A stretch of 64,000 nucleotides of DNA, taken from NCBI RefSeq assembly GCF_030867095.1, contig NC_081828.1, positions 51,313,434 through 51,377,433 of the forward strand, read 5' to 3'. The first letter of the stretch is position 1. Every line of letters starts with the position of its first letter. Of the stretch, positions 1 through 12,200 are shown one piece after another. The notes under the pieces were generated by a model. It ran no database searches, was not told where the DNA came from, and saw only the letters and a program-made list of their open reading frames with translations. The DNA is from Alligator mississippiensis. Its lineage: Eukaryota > Chordata > Crocodylia > Alligatoridae. Position numbers and translations under genes: made by a program.

Positions 1-147
1 GCACAAAATTTGTTTTCTAGGCAACCAAAACCAAATCCTTTTTTAGGAGAAAGTGAGAGTTCACATGTATTTTCCTTCCTTCCTTCCTTTTGTTTTAAAA
101 AAGAAAAAAATGTCTTTCATGCTCTGATGTATTTATTCTATCCTTAG

Positions 148-233
148 CAGCCAAACATAGCAGACAGCCTGGTCCCTGAAGAATTTCACATTGTGAAGAA
201 CAGAGGAGTCATACCTTTGGAGTATTTTGACGA
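148..233 (+). CDS. AXDND1: AXDND1 exon (first in window)
   Basis: Encodes [20 protein letters not shown] and on to EYFD, matching human LTDTLIPEEFHIV. The acceptor is TTAGCAG, so the exon may begin at 148 or 151; both keep frame and differ by one Gln. The donor is GA|GTGAGTG and the exon ends in phase 2. Confidence 0.9.
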
Positions 234-3200
234 GTGAGTGCTTGTATGGCTCGCAAGGAATTGTGCCCACCATTTAATGGCTTGCTTTACACTGCAGAGT
301 GCACAGAGATAATGAAGCCAAAGCCATTGAGCAAAGATACCTATCCTAGTCAAGGAAACAGGAGTGTAAAATGTGTGGCTTAGCAGGCACCTCTAGCAAT
401 ATGGGCCACTGACAGATGTGAAAAAAACTCCAGTGTTTTACTAGAAGAAGCATCGCATTAGTTTGCCCTGGCTCACCCAACATCTGTATAGACTGCGTAC
501 TTCAGTGGGGCTTTTTGGCACTTATATGTAACAGCTGATTGAATCTGACATGATGCCTCTTCTAGGCATGCACTGCGCTTGGTGCAGGGGCACTGAGCTG
601 AAAGTAAAGTGCTGTTTGATATTTATTTTTATGTCTGTAAGCAGCCGTGGTTACACAATACAGCCAGTCACCCTATCTCTGCAGAACCACCTAGGCAACA
701 GTATTTCGCCTCACTGTCTTGCAATGACTAAAGGAAGCCAGACCTATTTTCCATTCCTGTGACTACATTTCAAGGGCTTTCCTATCAAACATGTTTACGG
801 TTCGATTTGAACGTGGGTATATACATTTGATCAAATGCTTAGAGCGAAGTGCTGACAGACTCCTTTAAGTCACCACTGGCTTTTATATGACTTCAATTAG
901 CATGTCTCCATGTCCTGATACTCTGTCCATTGGTTCCAGCCTTGACCATTTTCAAGGTGCCCAAACCAAGCTGCAGAAGTGTGGCTAAGCAAAAGGACCC
1001 AAAGTGTGTTTCTGAGTGACTGTTGAGTGAAGCATTGGACATGTGATAACTAACTTGGTCAGCAAAGTGAAAGAAGTGATCAACATATACATCTAAATTA
1101 GTAATAAGATCCAATTAAACAGACCACAAGGTCTGAAAGGAGACATTATAAGGGAAGACCATACATTAAATAATGCAAATATACTATATCTATATCATAG
1201 CTTTATCTTAAAAAGTTATTAGTAGTGATTGATGTAACCAAATGTATTAGATGCTATTTGGCTATAATAGATATATTTTTAAGATTCTTAAATAAATTGT
1301 AAAAAAAAAAACCAGCTTTGTCAGAGAAGACCATAAACTAGGGTAAAAGAGAAACATGACAGTGCTGAACAATATTCCACAACGATATAAATCACAATGA
1401 ATTGACACCTTCCAAGTCCACAAGAGACTTGGTTCAGTCCAGTCCCCAAACTTTTGGTGAAAAAAAGAAATTTAAATAAAACCAATCAACAAGCACTTCT
1501 TAGAATATTTAGAATAAGCCATCTATAAATATAGGGTATAGATTGTGAGGAAGCTTGGAGAACTCAGTAAATTCAAGAAGACCTGCTATCAGCCTGTGTA
1601 CTACCTGCTTCCCCCTTGAATCACCTCAGCTGGCATAGGTATGTTGTGGTGTCACAAGTAGACTTTGGAACTTGCTTTGTGTTTTGGGATGTAAGCAATA
1701 AAAGGTTTGGCTGTAGACATGTCTCTTTCCCTTTTATCACTAGCCGGTCTGCATGGTGACGTAATCAAGATAACGCCATCTCAACCCTGTCTGCTATCTT
1801 CAGACTAACCCATAATTTTTTCCACCTTTTAGCCTTGAATTGAGTTTACCAGTCTTCCAGTTTAAATTTGTTCAGGACTTTATAGTTGTTTTCCATTCTT
1901 CCTTTGTTCAGGGAATGAAAGATAAGATTAGGAATTAAATCCAAGCTTTTGTGGGTCAATATGAACATGTATAAAATGGTATTATAATAATTTTTTCTAT
2001 TTCTTACTGTTATATTGTTTTGGCTTTTTATTTGCATTGGAGCCCCAGCCGTGCACAAGGCTGTCCCTGGCCATAGACAGCTTGCACTGTACAGACACAG
2101 CAAAAAAAGCTTCCAGTCTAGATAGGAGCTTTGGTACAAGGAGCTGGATTCCAGAACTGGCAAAGAGAGTTTTCTCAGACCACTTCTCCATTTGTATTTG
2201 TTATAGTAAATACACAACTCTGCTTGAAGATTGTGAAAATAGGCTGCGGCTGTTCCCATCCATGTGAGTAGTGCCTTCCACCAACTTGTGCCAGAAAGAA
2301 GGCAGTATTGATTTCATCTCTGTGTAATGCATCATATTATTTTATCCAAAATTGCGGCACATTTCTTCTATCCTTATCTTTTAGGAAACCATCTGGGCGA
2401 CTTGAGGTCATTCAGCTGATGAAGGTGATGGATAGCATGCTAGAAAAGGCTGGAGTAAATGATGAGACAATTGGGGTATTGGAGCCTTCCCAGGTAGAGA
2501 TTCATCACAATCCTGAGAAATAATATCTCACTTACTGTAGGGGATAAATCCTGGAACAGTGAAAGGGCCTTCCCTTGTTTTAATTTTAAAGATAGTCTGC
2601 TACACATCTCTCCTTTGCAGCCTGCTTGTGCTAATCAAGTTGCCTGTGCTAAGAATGCCCTGTTTAGTCTTGATCTTCTTTGTCAAGGCTGAGCAACTAA
2701 TGTGCTGGTGTTAAATACTGGACTTTCCTGATACAAATGTTCTTGCCAATAGAGGACATGTTGTGGACTCCTACTGTGAAATAACTAAAGCAGCAGAATT
2801 CTCCTCTTCTGATTGTAAAGTATAATGTTAGACTACAGAAATACTACTGATACAAAATGAAAAAGAGGTGCTCTTGAGGAACGTTGCAGGTCTGAAATGG
2901 CATGTCAGAGCATGTTCCTATCTTGGGGTTACTTTCAGTTATTACATGCATAGTAATTGGGCAGATTTAGATACATGGGAACAGGGGTAAAGACATTCAG
3001 AGTTAATTTTAATTCTTTACATTTGAGATAATGGTAAAGCCCCTTAACTTGATGAGAGGCAAGACAAAGTCATGGTTTGGAGTTTTGGCAGAATTCACAG
3101 GTATTACCTGACAGGGGTCACAAAGTGAATGCTTCTGCTATGGCCCCCACTACCTGGACTAACCTCATACTCAAATGGAAAACCAATTACATACCAACCC

Positions 3201-6200
3201 AGTAAACACATAAGTGTGTGCCTTCCATCTAAAAAACCGTGAGACCAACTGCCAGCTCAACATTACATGGTCCTGGACCCTACTGTCACATTGTCCAAAT
3301 CCAGTTTACCTTGGAGTTGCCCTCAATTGAACTGCTTCATACAAAAAAAAACACATAATGAAGACAAAAGCAAAGATGAGCACTCGTAACAACATTTTAT
3401 ATAAGCTCACCAGCTTGAAATGGGAAGCTAGATCCTCAACCATCTGAACCACTGCTCTGGCTCTCAGCTTCTTCTCTGTTGAGTGTGGATGCCCTGTATG
3501 GGAGAAATCTGTACATGCTAAGCACCATGACCCCATTCTGAATGATAGCTGCCAATGCATCACAAGATGTCTGAAGCCTACCAGCTTAAACAGTGTGTAC
3601 CTGCTGGCTGGCGTTGCTCCACCTGACATCAGAAGAGCAGCGGACAGCAGGATATGATGAGACCAAACTGAAGGCGTGAGACACCAGCCATACAACCTCC
3701 TGCGTCAGACAAACATTTGAAATTATGCAGGAGCTTCCTCACCAGCACCCAACCTCTTGATACCACACCCAAGTAGACACAACTAGAAATGTGGAATGAG
3801 AGGCTGAAGAACATACCTGACAGAGAAAAAATGGACATTCCAGCCACTGAGTCCTTGCTACCAGGGGCTGATGAACCATGACAGCCATGTCAGGTGGCAA
3901 TGTCTCAACTGCCTACGTACAGGAGTTGGACATTCCAAGGAACTAATGAAGAAGTGGGGCTATACCATTGATTCAGCCACCTGTGGCTGTGGCACACAGC
4001 CTCAGATTATGTAACACCTGCTGCAATGCTTGCTGCTTGAAAGTGCATGTACAATAAAAGATCTTGCAAAGTACAATAAATGAGCACAAGTATGTATGAC
4101 AAAATGGTCACATGTGGTGTAGAGACACAAGAAGAAGAAAAATGGCAGGCAAGTTAAGCAACTGCTGACTGCTTTAGAAACTGTACTGATGAACTTATGC
4201 CCAGTAGTTTTCTCCTATTCTCCATTTCTTTATTATTGGTTTATTAAGAAAGGAAAATCTAGCACAGGGGGTTCAGGTTTTTGGAACTGAACTTTTGTCC
4301 CTGTTTCTTTTCTTCGAAGTTCATTGCTGCCAAAGGTGAATTTCCTTTACCATGCCCTGATGCTTTCATGTTTTTCACCAGCTGCACAATGTACTGAAGG
4401 TGCTGAAGGCAGAGCAGAACATTTACAACATAGTGTTCCATGAGCTGATTCGACAGGTCAGCGTGGATTGTGCAGAAAGAGGAGAACTGCTTTCCAAGCT
4501 CAGGTCAGGTCAGGATTAATGGAGTTACCCAGTTGTTCTTTCAAGATTATGGTAGTGTCTTGATTAGCTTTGTATTTCATAAAACCATTAATTGCCACCA
4601 GGAATGTTAATTACCCTTAACTTTGGTACTTGTTCCAACATTGCTTCTCTATTCTCTGTATGTCTTATCTAGCTAGAGTTATCAAATAGAACTCTGTTTC
4701 ACTACATATTTCCAAAATGAAAGTTTTCCAGCCACATAAGTATCATTTTTGGCAAGTACACGGTTTGTGATTCTGTGACCTGTGCAGTGTGGGTGTGTAA
4801 GTATCTGCACCTGTACTGAATATATGCTGACCAGGGTGGTAATCACGTACCTATGCATATACCTGAATGTAAGTCCTGAAAAAATAGTAGTAGGAGGGGG
4901 GCCCATCCATGTTTTAGCTCCAGTAATTGAATGTATAGGACACTTGCCTAGAAGCTCTAGGTGCCCCAAATACCCAGACGTTTGAACCTGAATTTGACTC
5001 CTCAACATACTGCCCCAAACGCAATGCCACAGGATCAAGAATTATCCAGTCCCCTCTCCAGTCCTCTTCTTGAAGCTCTGGAACTAAACTATGCATTTAT
5101 TATTCATTGGATTAAATGGATGGAAAGTAGTGGAAAAGTTTCTCCTCTGTTGGAAGCAATGGTCCAGGCTAGAATCCCAGACTTTCTCCCTTCTGAGCAG
5201 CATCTGTCTCATAGAGCTATGTACCCTCTAGATTCATTCATAGATGTTATGGTCGGAAGGGACCTCAATAGATCATCAAGTCCGACCCCCTGCATAAGCA
5301 GGAAAGAGTGCTGGGTCTAGATGACCCCAGCTAGATACTCGTCTAACCTCCTCTTGAAGACCTCCAGGGTAGGGGAGAGCACCACCTCCCTTGGGAGCCC
5401 GTTCCAGAACGAGCTCTAGTTTGCTCTCTGCCTCCTGGCTCCACATAACTCTATCTCCTGGTTGTTCAGGAGGGCAGCTTCAAAAGGAAGATTGGAGAAT
5501 GGACTGGATAATACCTGAAATGTGACACCCTGTCCCCCAGCCTTGGTTTTTGCTAGTGGAGGCATGCAACTTGAAACGTTGAGCATACACACATATGTAC
5601 ATAGCCGCGTATCTGCCTGATTGTGTAGGCTATTGTGCATGTTCAGCAGCCACGTGGATGTTTGTGTGTCCATGCTGCAGGGATAGCGGAATCTCAAACT
5701 GCATAAGTACCAAGAATGCCACTTGTGCAGGTGGAAATCTGCCATTTGGCTGCTTAATATGAAATAAAATTCTGTCTGTTGTGTCTGGAGCAGCTGAGAG
5801 ATCCCTGAGTCGGGGTTCTTGTATCATTCCTTATAATAGCTTATGTTCAGAAATACTTTATTTGGGGCATCTGAATTGGCCAGCAATGTTAAAATCCCAA
5901 ATATATCTTCTCAAAAGATGGCCTTATAGAAACTCTCATATTCAGTGGTGATGCTCCTCTCCTGAAACACTGGATTAGCAGACCTGCATTCTCAAAAAGG
6001 TAAGTCACCTTTCAGTTTTTTTTCCTATCCTTCTTATTACAGGCAGAAGTATGTGAATTTACTGGATTGGATTCCCCAACAGATGAGGAACCTCTATGAA
6101 GAACTGATGGCACAACGGGTAATGGACAAGCACATTACAGAAGAGTTGCACAATTTCAAGGAATCCATTGGACGGCTGACCAGGTCTGAACCATGACTGG

Positions 6201-9200
6201 TGCCCATTACCTTCTGTGCAGTAGGGCTAGTATGTAGATAGAAATGTTTTGCTCTTCCCCAGACACTTGATTTCTTCTCTTACGTTTTGTCTGGCAGATC
6301 AGAGGGATATTAACTATTTTACAGCTTTACACCGTATACAATACTTTACAGTTGCAGCAAAGTCTTGTATAAGATCTGAATAGTCTAGCTTGCAACTAGT
6401 ATAATGACCCCTAAACCAGATTGTAATGCAGACAGCCTGGGGCATTGTGTCATTACATGGTTTCAACAGTTCTGGCAGTCCCATGAATCCCGCAGTGCAG
6501 GAATGGAAGATGACAGTGAAGACACATTGCTTAAAATGTCATGTAGGGCTGTATACGAAAGGATAACTTGTGTACAAGATCATCGTTTGTATGCATTGGA
6601 CAGGCATAGCAATGGATGATTGTCTGTTTTAAGGAGAATCCCATGTTAGCATTTAGGATGCTCTGACTGAGATTACTGGATAGGATAGGAACTGTAATGG
6701 TTGTGCTGGGATTTGAAAGGGCCATTCTGGGCTATTTCAGTGAGCTGCGGGATGTCCGAGAACACGATCTCAGAGTCACCAGAGAAGCAGAATGGGCGCA
6801 AGAAGAACTAGCTGCTGCAGTACGGGACTCTGAGCTGAATGCAAAGTGAGTTGCTTTCAACTTAGGGTGGGCTGAGGGAGTGAAGCAATACCATGTCTGA
6901 GTTAAAGGCAAAACACATGCTTCTTTTATTGAGTGAAAATATGGCATGTGACACATTGATCGCTTTCTCATAGTCATTAGGAAAGAGAGGTTATTTCTGC
7001 GAGGAAGAATGTGTGGTTCTCTTTCCAGATTCCTCAAGGGGGTAAGAAGTTCTTCTAATGTTTCAAGTTTTAACAAATAAAGGTCATTTTTATTTATTAT
7101 CTATGTATCTCGCATTTAATTGAGTTTGGACAGATACCCCCCACTTCTACTTGTTCTCTATTGATAATCTCTTTATAGCGTAAAAATCTGAGAATTGCTA
7201 GAAAGGATAGGAGTCTGAACCCTTCTATATTCAGTTCTAAGTTACCTCTGACCTAGGAAAATCTTGTAACCTGAATAAATCAGTCAGCCAGGACTATCTT
7301 CATTTGGAAGAACTGGATGCCTTTAAATCGGCAGGCCCGGATGGGCTCCATCCGAGGGTGCTGAAGGCACTGGCCGACATCACTGCAGAGCCACTGGCGG
7401 GAATATTCGAACGCTCGTGGCGCATGGGCCAAGTCCCAGAGGACTGGAAAAGGGCTAACGTGGTCCCCATTTTCAAAAAGGGGAGGAAGGAGGACCCGGG
7501 CAACTATAGGCCAGTCAGTCTCACCTCCATCCTTGGTAAAGTCTTTGAAAAAATTATCAAGGCTCACATCTGTGAGAGCCCGGGAGGGCAAATTATGCTG
7601 AGGGGAAACCAGCATGGGTTTGTGGCGGGCAGATCGTGCCTGACCAACCTAGTCTCTTTCTATGACCAGGTTACGGAACGCCTGGACACAGGAGGAGGGG
7701 TGGATGTCGTATACTTAGACTTCAGGAAGGCCTTCGATACGGTATCCCACCCCATACTGGTGAACAAGTTAAGAGGCTGTGATGTGGATGACTGCACAGT
7801 CCGGTGGGTGGCGAATTGGCTAGAGGGTCGCACCCAAAGAGTCGTGGTAGATGGGTTGGTCTCGACCTGGAAAGGTGTGGGCAGTGGGGTCCCGCAGGGC
7901 TCGGTCCTTGGACTGATACTCTTTAATGTCTTCATCAGCGACTTGGACGAGGGAGTCAAATGTACTCTGTCCAAGTTTGCAGATGACACAAAGCTATGGG
8001 GAGAAGTGGACACGCCGGAGGGCAGGGAACAGCTGCAGGCAGACCTGGATAGGTTGGACAAGTGGGCAGAAACAACAGGATGCAGTTCAACAAGGAGAAA
8101 TGCAAAGTGCTGCACCTAGGGAGGAAAAATGTCCAGCACACCTACAGCCTAGGGAATGACCTGCTGGGTGGCACAGAGGTGGAAAGGGATCTTGGAGTCC
8201 TAGTGGACTCCAAGATGAACATGAGCCAGCAGTGTGACAAAGCCATCAGAAAAGCCAATGGCACTTTATCGTGCATCAGCAGATGCATGATGAATAGGTC
8301 GAGGGAGGTGATACTTCCCCTCTATAGGGCGCTGGTCAGACCGCAGTTGGAGTACTGCGTGCAATTCTGGGCGCCACACTTCAAAAAGGATGCGGATAAC
8401 CTGGAGAGGGTCCAGAGAAGGGCAACTCGTATGGTCAAGGGCCTGCAGACCAAGCCCTACGAGGAGAGACTAGAGAAACTGGACCTTTTCAGCCTCCTCA
8501 AGAGAAGGTTGAGAGGCGACCTTGTGGCTGCCTATAAGTTCATCATGGGGGCACAGAAGGGAATTGGTGAGTATTTATTCACCAAGGCGCCCCCGGGGGT
8601 TACAAGAAACAATGGCCACAAGCTAGCAGAGAGCAGATTTAGACTGGACATTAGGAAGAACTTCTTCACAGTTCGAGTGGCCAAGGTCTGGAACGTGCTC
8701 CCATGGGAAGTGGTGCTCTCCCCTACCCTGGGGGTCTTCAAGAGGTTAGATGAGTATCTAGCTGGGGTCATCTAGACCCAGCACTCTTTCCTGCTTATGC
8801 AGGGGGTCGGACTCGATGATCTATTGAGGTCCCTTCCGACCCTAACATCTATGAATCTTCAAGGCTTGCTGAGAATATCAGTGAGAATATCATTGGAAAG
8901 GCTTGTAGGTGGGTCAGGGAAAAGGGAATTGTTGAATTCATAAGTTGGTAGAGTAGGATGGGCGAGATAAGGGAAATGGGAGGGCAGGTATCTTGAGAAA
9001 TGTTTGGAAGCTCTGTGAGGTAAAAAAACTGGATAGGAAAAAAGGGATGTGATTCCAGTAGCTTATCCCATATTTCAGTGTGTTTTTTCTTTTTCTTGTA
9101 GCCTTGTGGAAGAATATAGACAGCTGTATGAGTTGCAGAGAGTGAGACTTGAGGGCCAGCTGAAGCTGTTAATTGAAGAGAGAGAAGTCTGGAGCTCAGC

Positions 9201-12200
9201 TACATATGACCTAGCACTGAAAGTAGGTATGGGTGGGATTGTGGAAACTATTGCCATTCTGTAAGATGCAAATCATTATAGCTAGAGCACCCGCTCCACT
9301 CCAGGATTCTAAAGGCAGGTGTTGATTAACTGAAATTTTGTATTAACTGCTAGTATACCTCCCAGACCTGTCTGGGTACTGTTTCCCAGTGCACTGATGC
9401 TTTTTTTTTTTTTTTTTTTTGTCTTGTTTACTATGGAAACCCCAGCTTTTGTATATTTATTTTTCTGGCTCTGGTCTCAAGGCTTAGTGAAAGAAGAATA
9501 ACTTGGTTAAAGTCAGAGTGGCTTGTATGCATTCAAAAATAGTGGCACTAAAGTTTTCTGGATTTTCCTCATAATTTAGATGATCTAAACCCAGATTACT
9601 TTGTAAAAGTGTACAAGTTAAATTCTAGGAAAATATTTTACTTTTTTTTTTTTTTTTTTGAGACGCATTTATCCACCTTTGTATTTCTTACTCTACCTTA
9701 CTCAAGTTTAAAACTTCTTATTAGAGCTTCTTGGAGTCACTTAGGAGTTTTTCAGATTGGTCATTAGGGTCAAGGAACAAATGCTTCTGCATTTAATACA
9801 ATAGAAACTTGGGTTTTACAGAGGGCTTCCTATCCACAGCCTTTAGATAACATGACTAGTTCTTCTAAAAATGTGCACCCATTGTTATTTAAAATTGCTT
9901 GATAGTTTTGCATTTTCTTTTGATATTTTTAAGAAATGATTGCTGCCCAGATTCTGCTATCATTGCTCATCTTGAATAGTACTTCCTCTACAAGTTGTCT
10001 TATTGCAGAAATGGGGCTCTCCATGCAGTATATTACTCCGTGGTAGTATGGGTGGCAGAAAAAGAAGAGGGTGATTACTAACAGATGCTTATTCTTCCTC
10101 CATCTCTTCAGAGTTTTTTACAAATAAAAACACTATTGAAAATGTAGTATTGACATTTTTTATTTATATACATGGCACCTATCAAAATGCCTTCCATGGG
10201 TTGTGTTGCAGCTTTAAAAGGTATATTATTCTAATACTATATACCTGAATTTGAGTGAGTTAATGCAAATTTACAATCTGCTTACTTTGGTTAGAAGTTG
10301 TTACCTTTCAGAGAACCCCTCTGTGTGTCAAATGATAAGCTTAAGTCATCTATTCTTGCTTTACATTTGGGCCATGAATTATCTACCAGGGGTATCTGCA
10401 TTAAAGCTTGGACACTGCGTTATTACTTGTGAGGCACTTGGATAACATGGGGTAAAAGCCAGTTTTTGAGCTGACCTTTACACTTTCATTCCCACTACTG
10501 GGGGCATGTTCAGATGACCTCTGTCCTTTGATAGGGCCTTCAGAAGGGGCCATTCCCTATGTTTGAGCCCAATCAGGCTATTGTATTGAGGAGGTTCTTT
10601 CCTTCCCAAGAAGTTTGCTTGTATTATTAGGCTGTGGATCAAATCTGTGAGAGTAGGTGACCCTTTGGTTCTGCTGCAGTTGTGTGCTATTATCTGCGGT
10701 GGCTATAGCTAGAACGGAAACCAGTTCTGATACAGTTATCTTCTACAAGCTGCCTTTTATGGGCTCTGATAACAAAATATCTTGTGTATTGCAGTAGAAC
10801 CTGGATCAAATTAATGAATCTAGGTGGTTTGCAACCCACTTCATTTGCATTAGGCTTGTCAAATTAAGGATGAATGGTCCAGCTATTTGCTGTAGGGGTT
10901 TTTCCCCAAAGGGAGCCACTTCTTCCCTGAGCTGGAGCTTATCAGTGATACTGCACAACTTGAACAGAGAAGTGGTTTCCTTTGAAATAAAGGTTTCAGC
11001 AAACAGCTGGAGCACCTCAGCAGTCCCTGCACCTTGTTTTTTGCAACTCTGTTCACACAGGCAATAAGAGGGAAGCCTTAGGCCATCCTCAGACATCCAC
11101 AAAATAAAGAGAGTTGAGAGAGAAATTGAACAAATTGTTAATTGTTGGGGATGGAGACAAGAAGGTGAGAGAAAAATGGAGCAAGAGGTAGGGTCTGAGA
11201 ACAATCACTGAAGTAAAGAAGAGATGTTGGAGCAAAAAGCAGGAAGGGTCAGAAATACAAGGGGAGTGGCAGTAGCTATACCAAGGGGATGCTGAAACAA
11301 GGAAGAGCCGGGGCAGAAAAACATTAATGGGGGAATTTATGTAAATGGAGAAGGCAAGCTGGGGAAGGAGAGAAGATCTGGAGGGGATGTTGCAGTGGAG
11401 GCCATTCCAGGGATATGAGGAACTGCAGGAGACAAATCGCAAGAAGTCCACTGTCTGTATATCCTAGTACAGCTCAGCTAATTATATTTCAAGCTTTAAT
11501 GAGTAATAGAGTGAAGTCAACTTACCAGATTGCATTTTTTTTTTTCTCATGGTGACACATGGGGTTAGTTGTTATCTTGGGTGTACTCTGATGCTGTGCT
11601 TCATGCTTCCTCTTCCCCCCTTCCCCAAAGAAAAGAAGGAAGTGTAAGTAACACTGTTTCTTCCAGGTGATAGACAGAAACCAGCTCACACTGGCTCGCA
11701 AGCTCTATCTTAGTGAAAAGGCCTGGACCAAAGTTGTCAAACATTTTGTACTACTCCTGGCTTCAGAGGTATGGCCCTACTGTGCTGTGTGACAGTGAAG
11801 AGAAGAATGTTTGGATAATTTGAATGCATGTATGGATTAGTGTCTTACTGTTTCAGTTATTACTTGAACTTTCAAAGTTTGGTCCAGTTTGATGGTTTGA
11901 ATCGGTCCGGTCTTCCTCTCCCATACTGTTATGTCTTTCTTCCCTCTGACTTCCTTTCTCTGGTCTCACACTCTCCCAACCTTTTTTATTTCCTTTTTCC
12001 TTATAGCTTTTCTGGCTTCATTCGTTCTCTTCCTCTTTCCATAACTAAACCAAATCAATGCTACTGCAGTTCTATTTCCAGCAGTGCTGGTCTGACACAT
12101 TCTCCATCTAGTGCTTGACTACAAGCACCCGAGTTAGGTGCTGAGCTCAGGCAGGTGCACCATAATCCTATCACGTCTAATGAAAAGCTAAACTTGCAGA

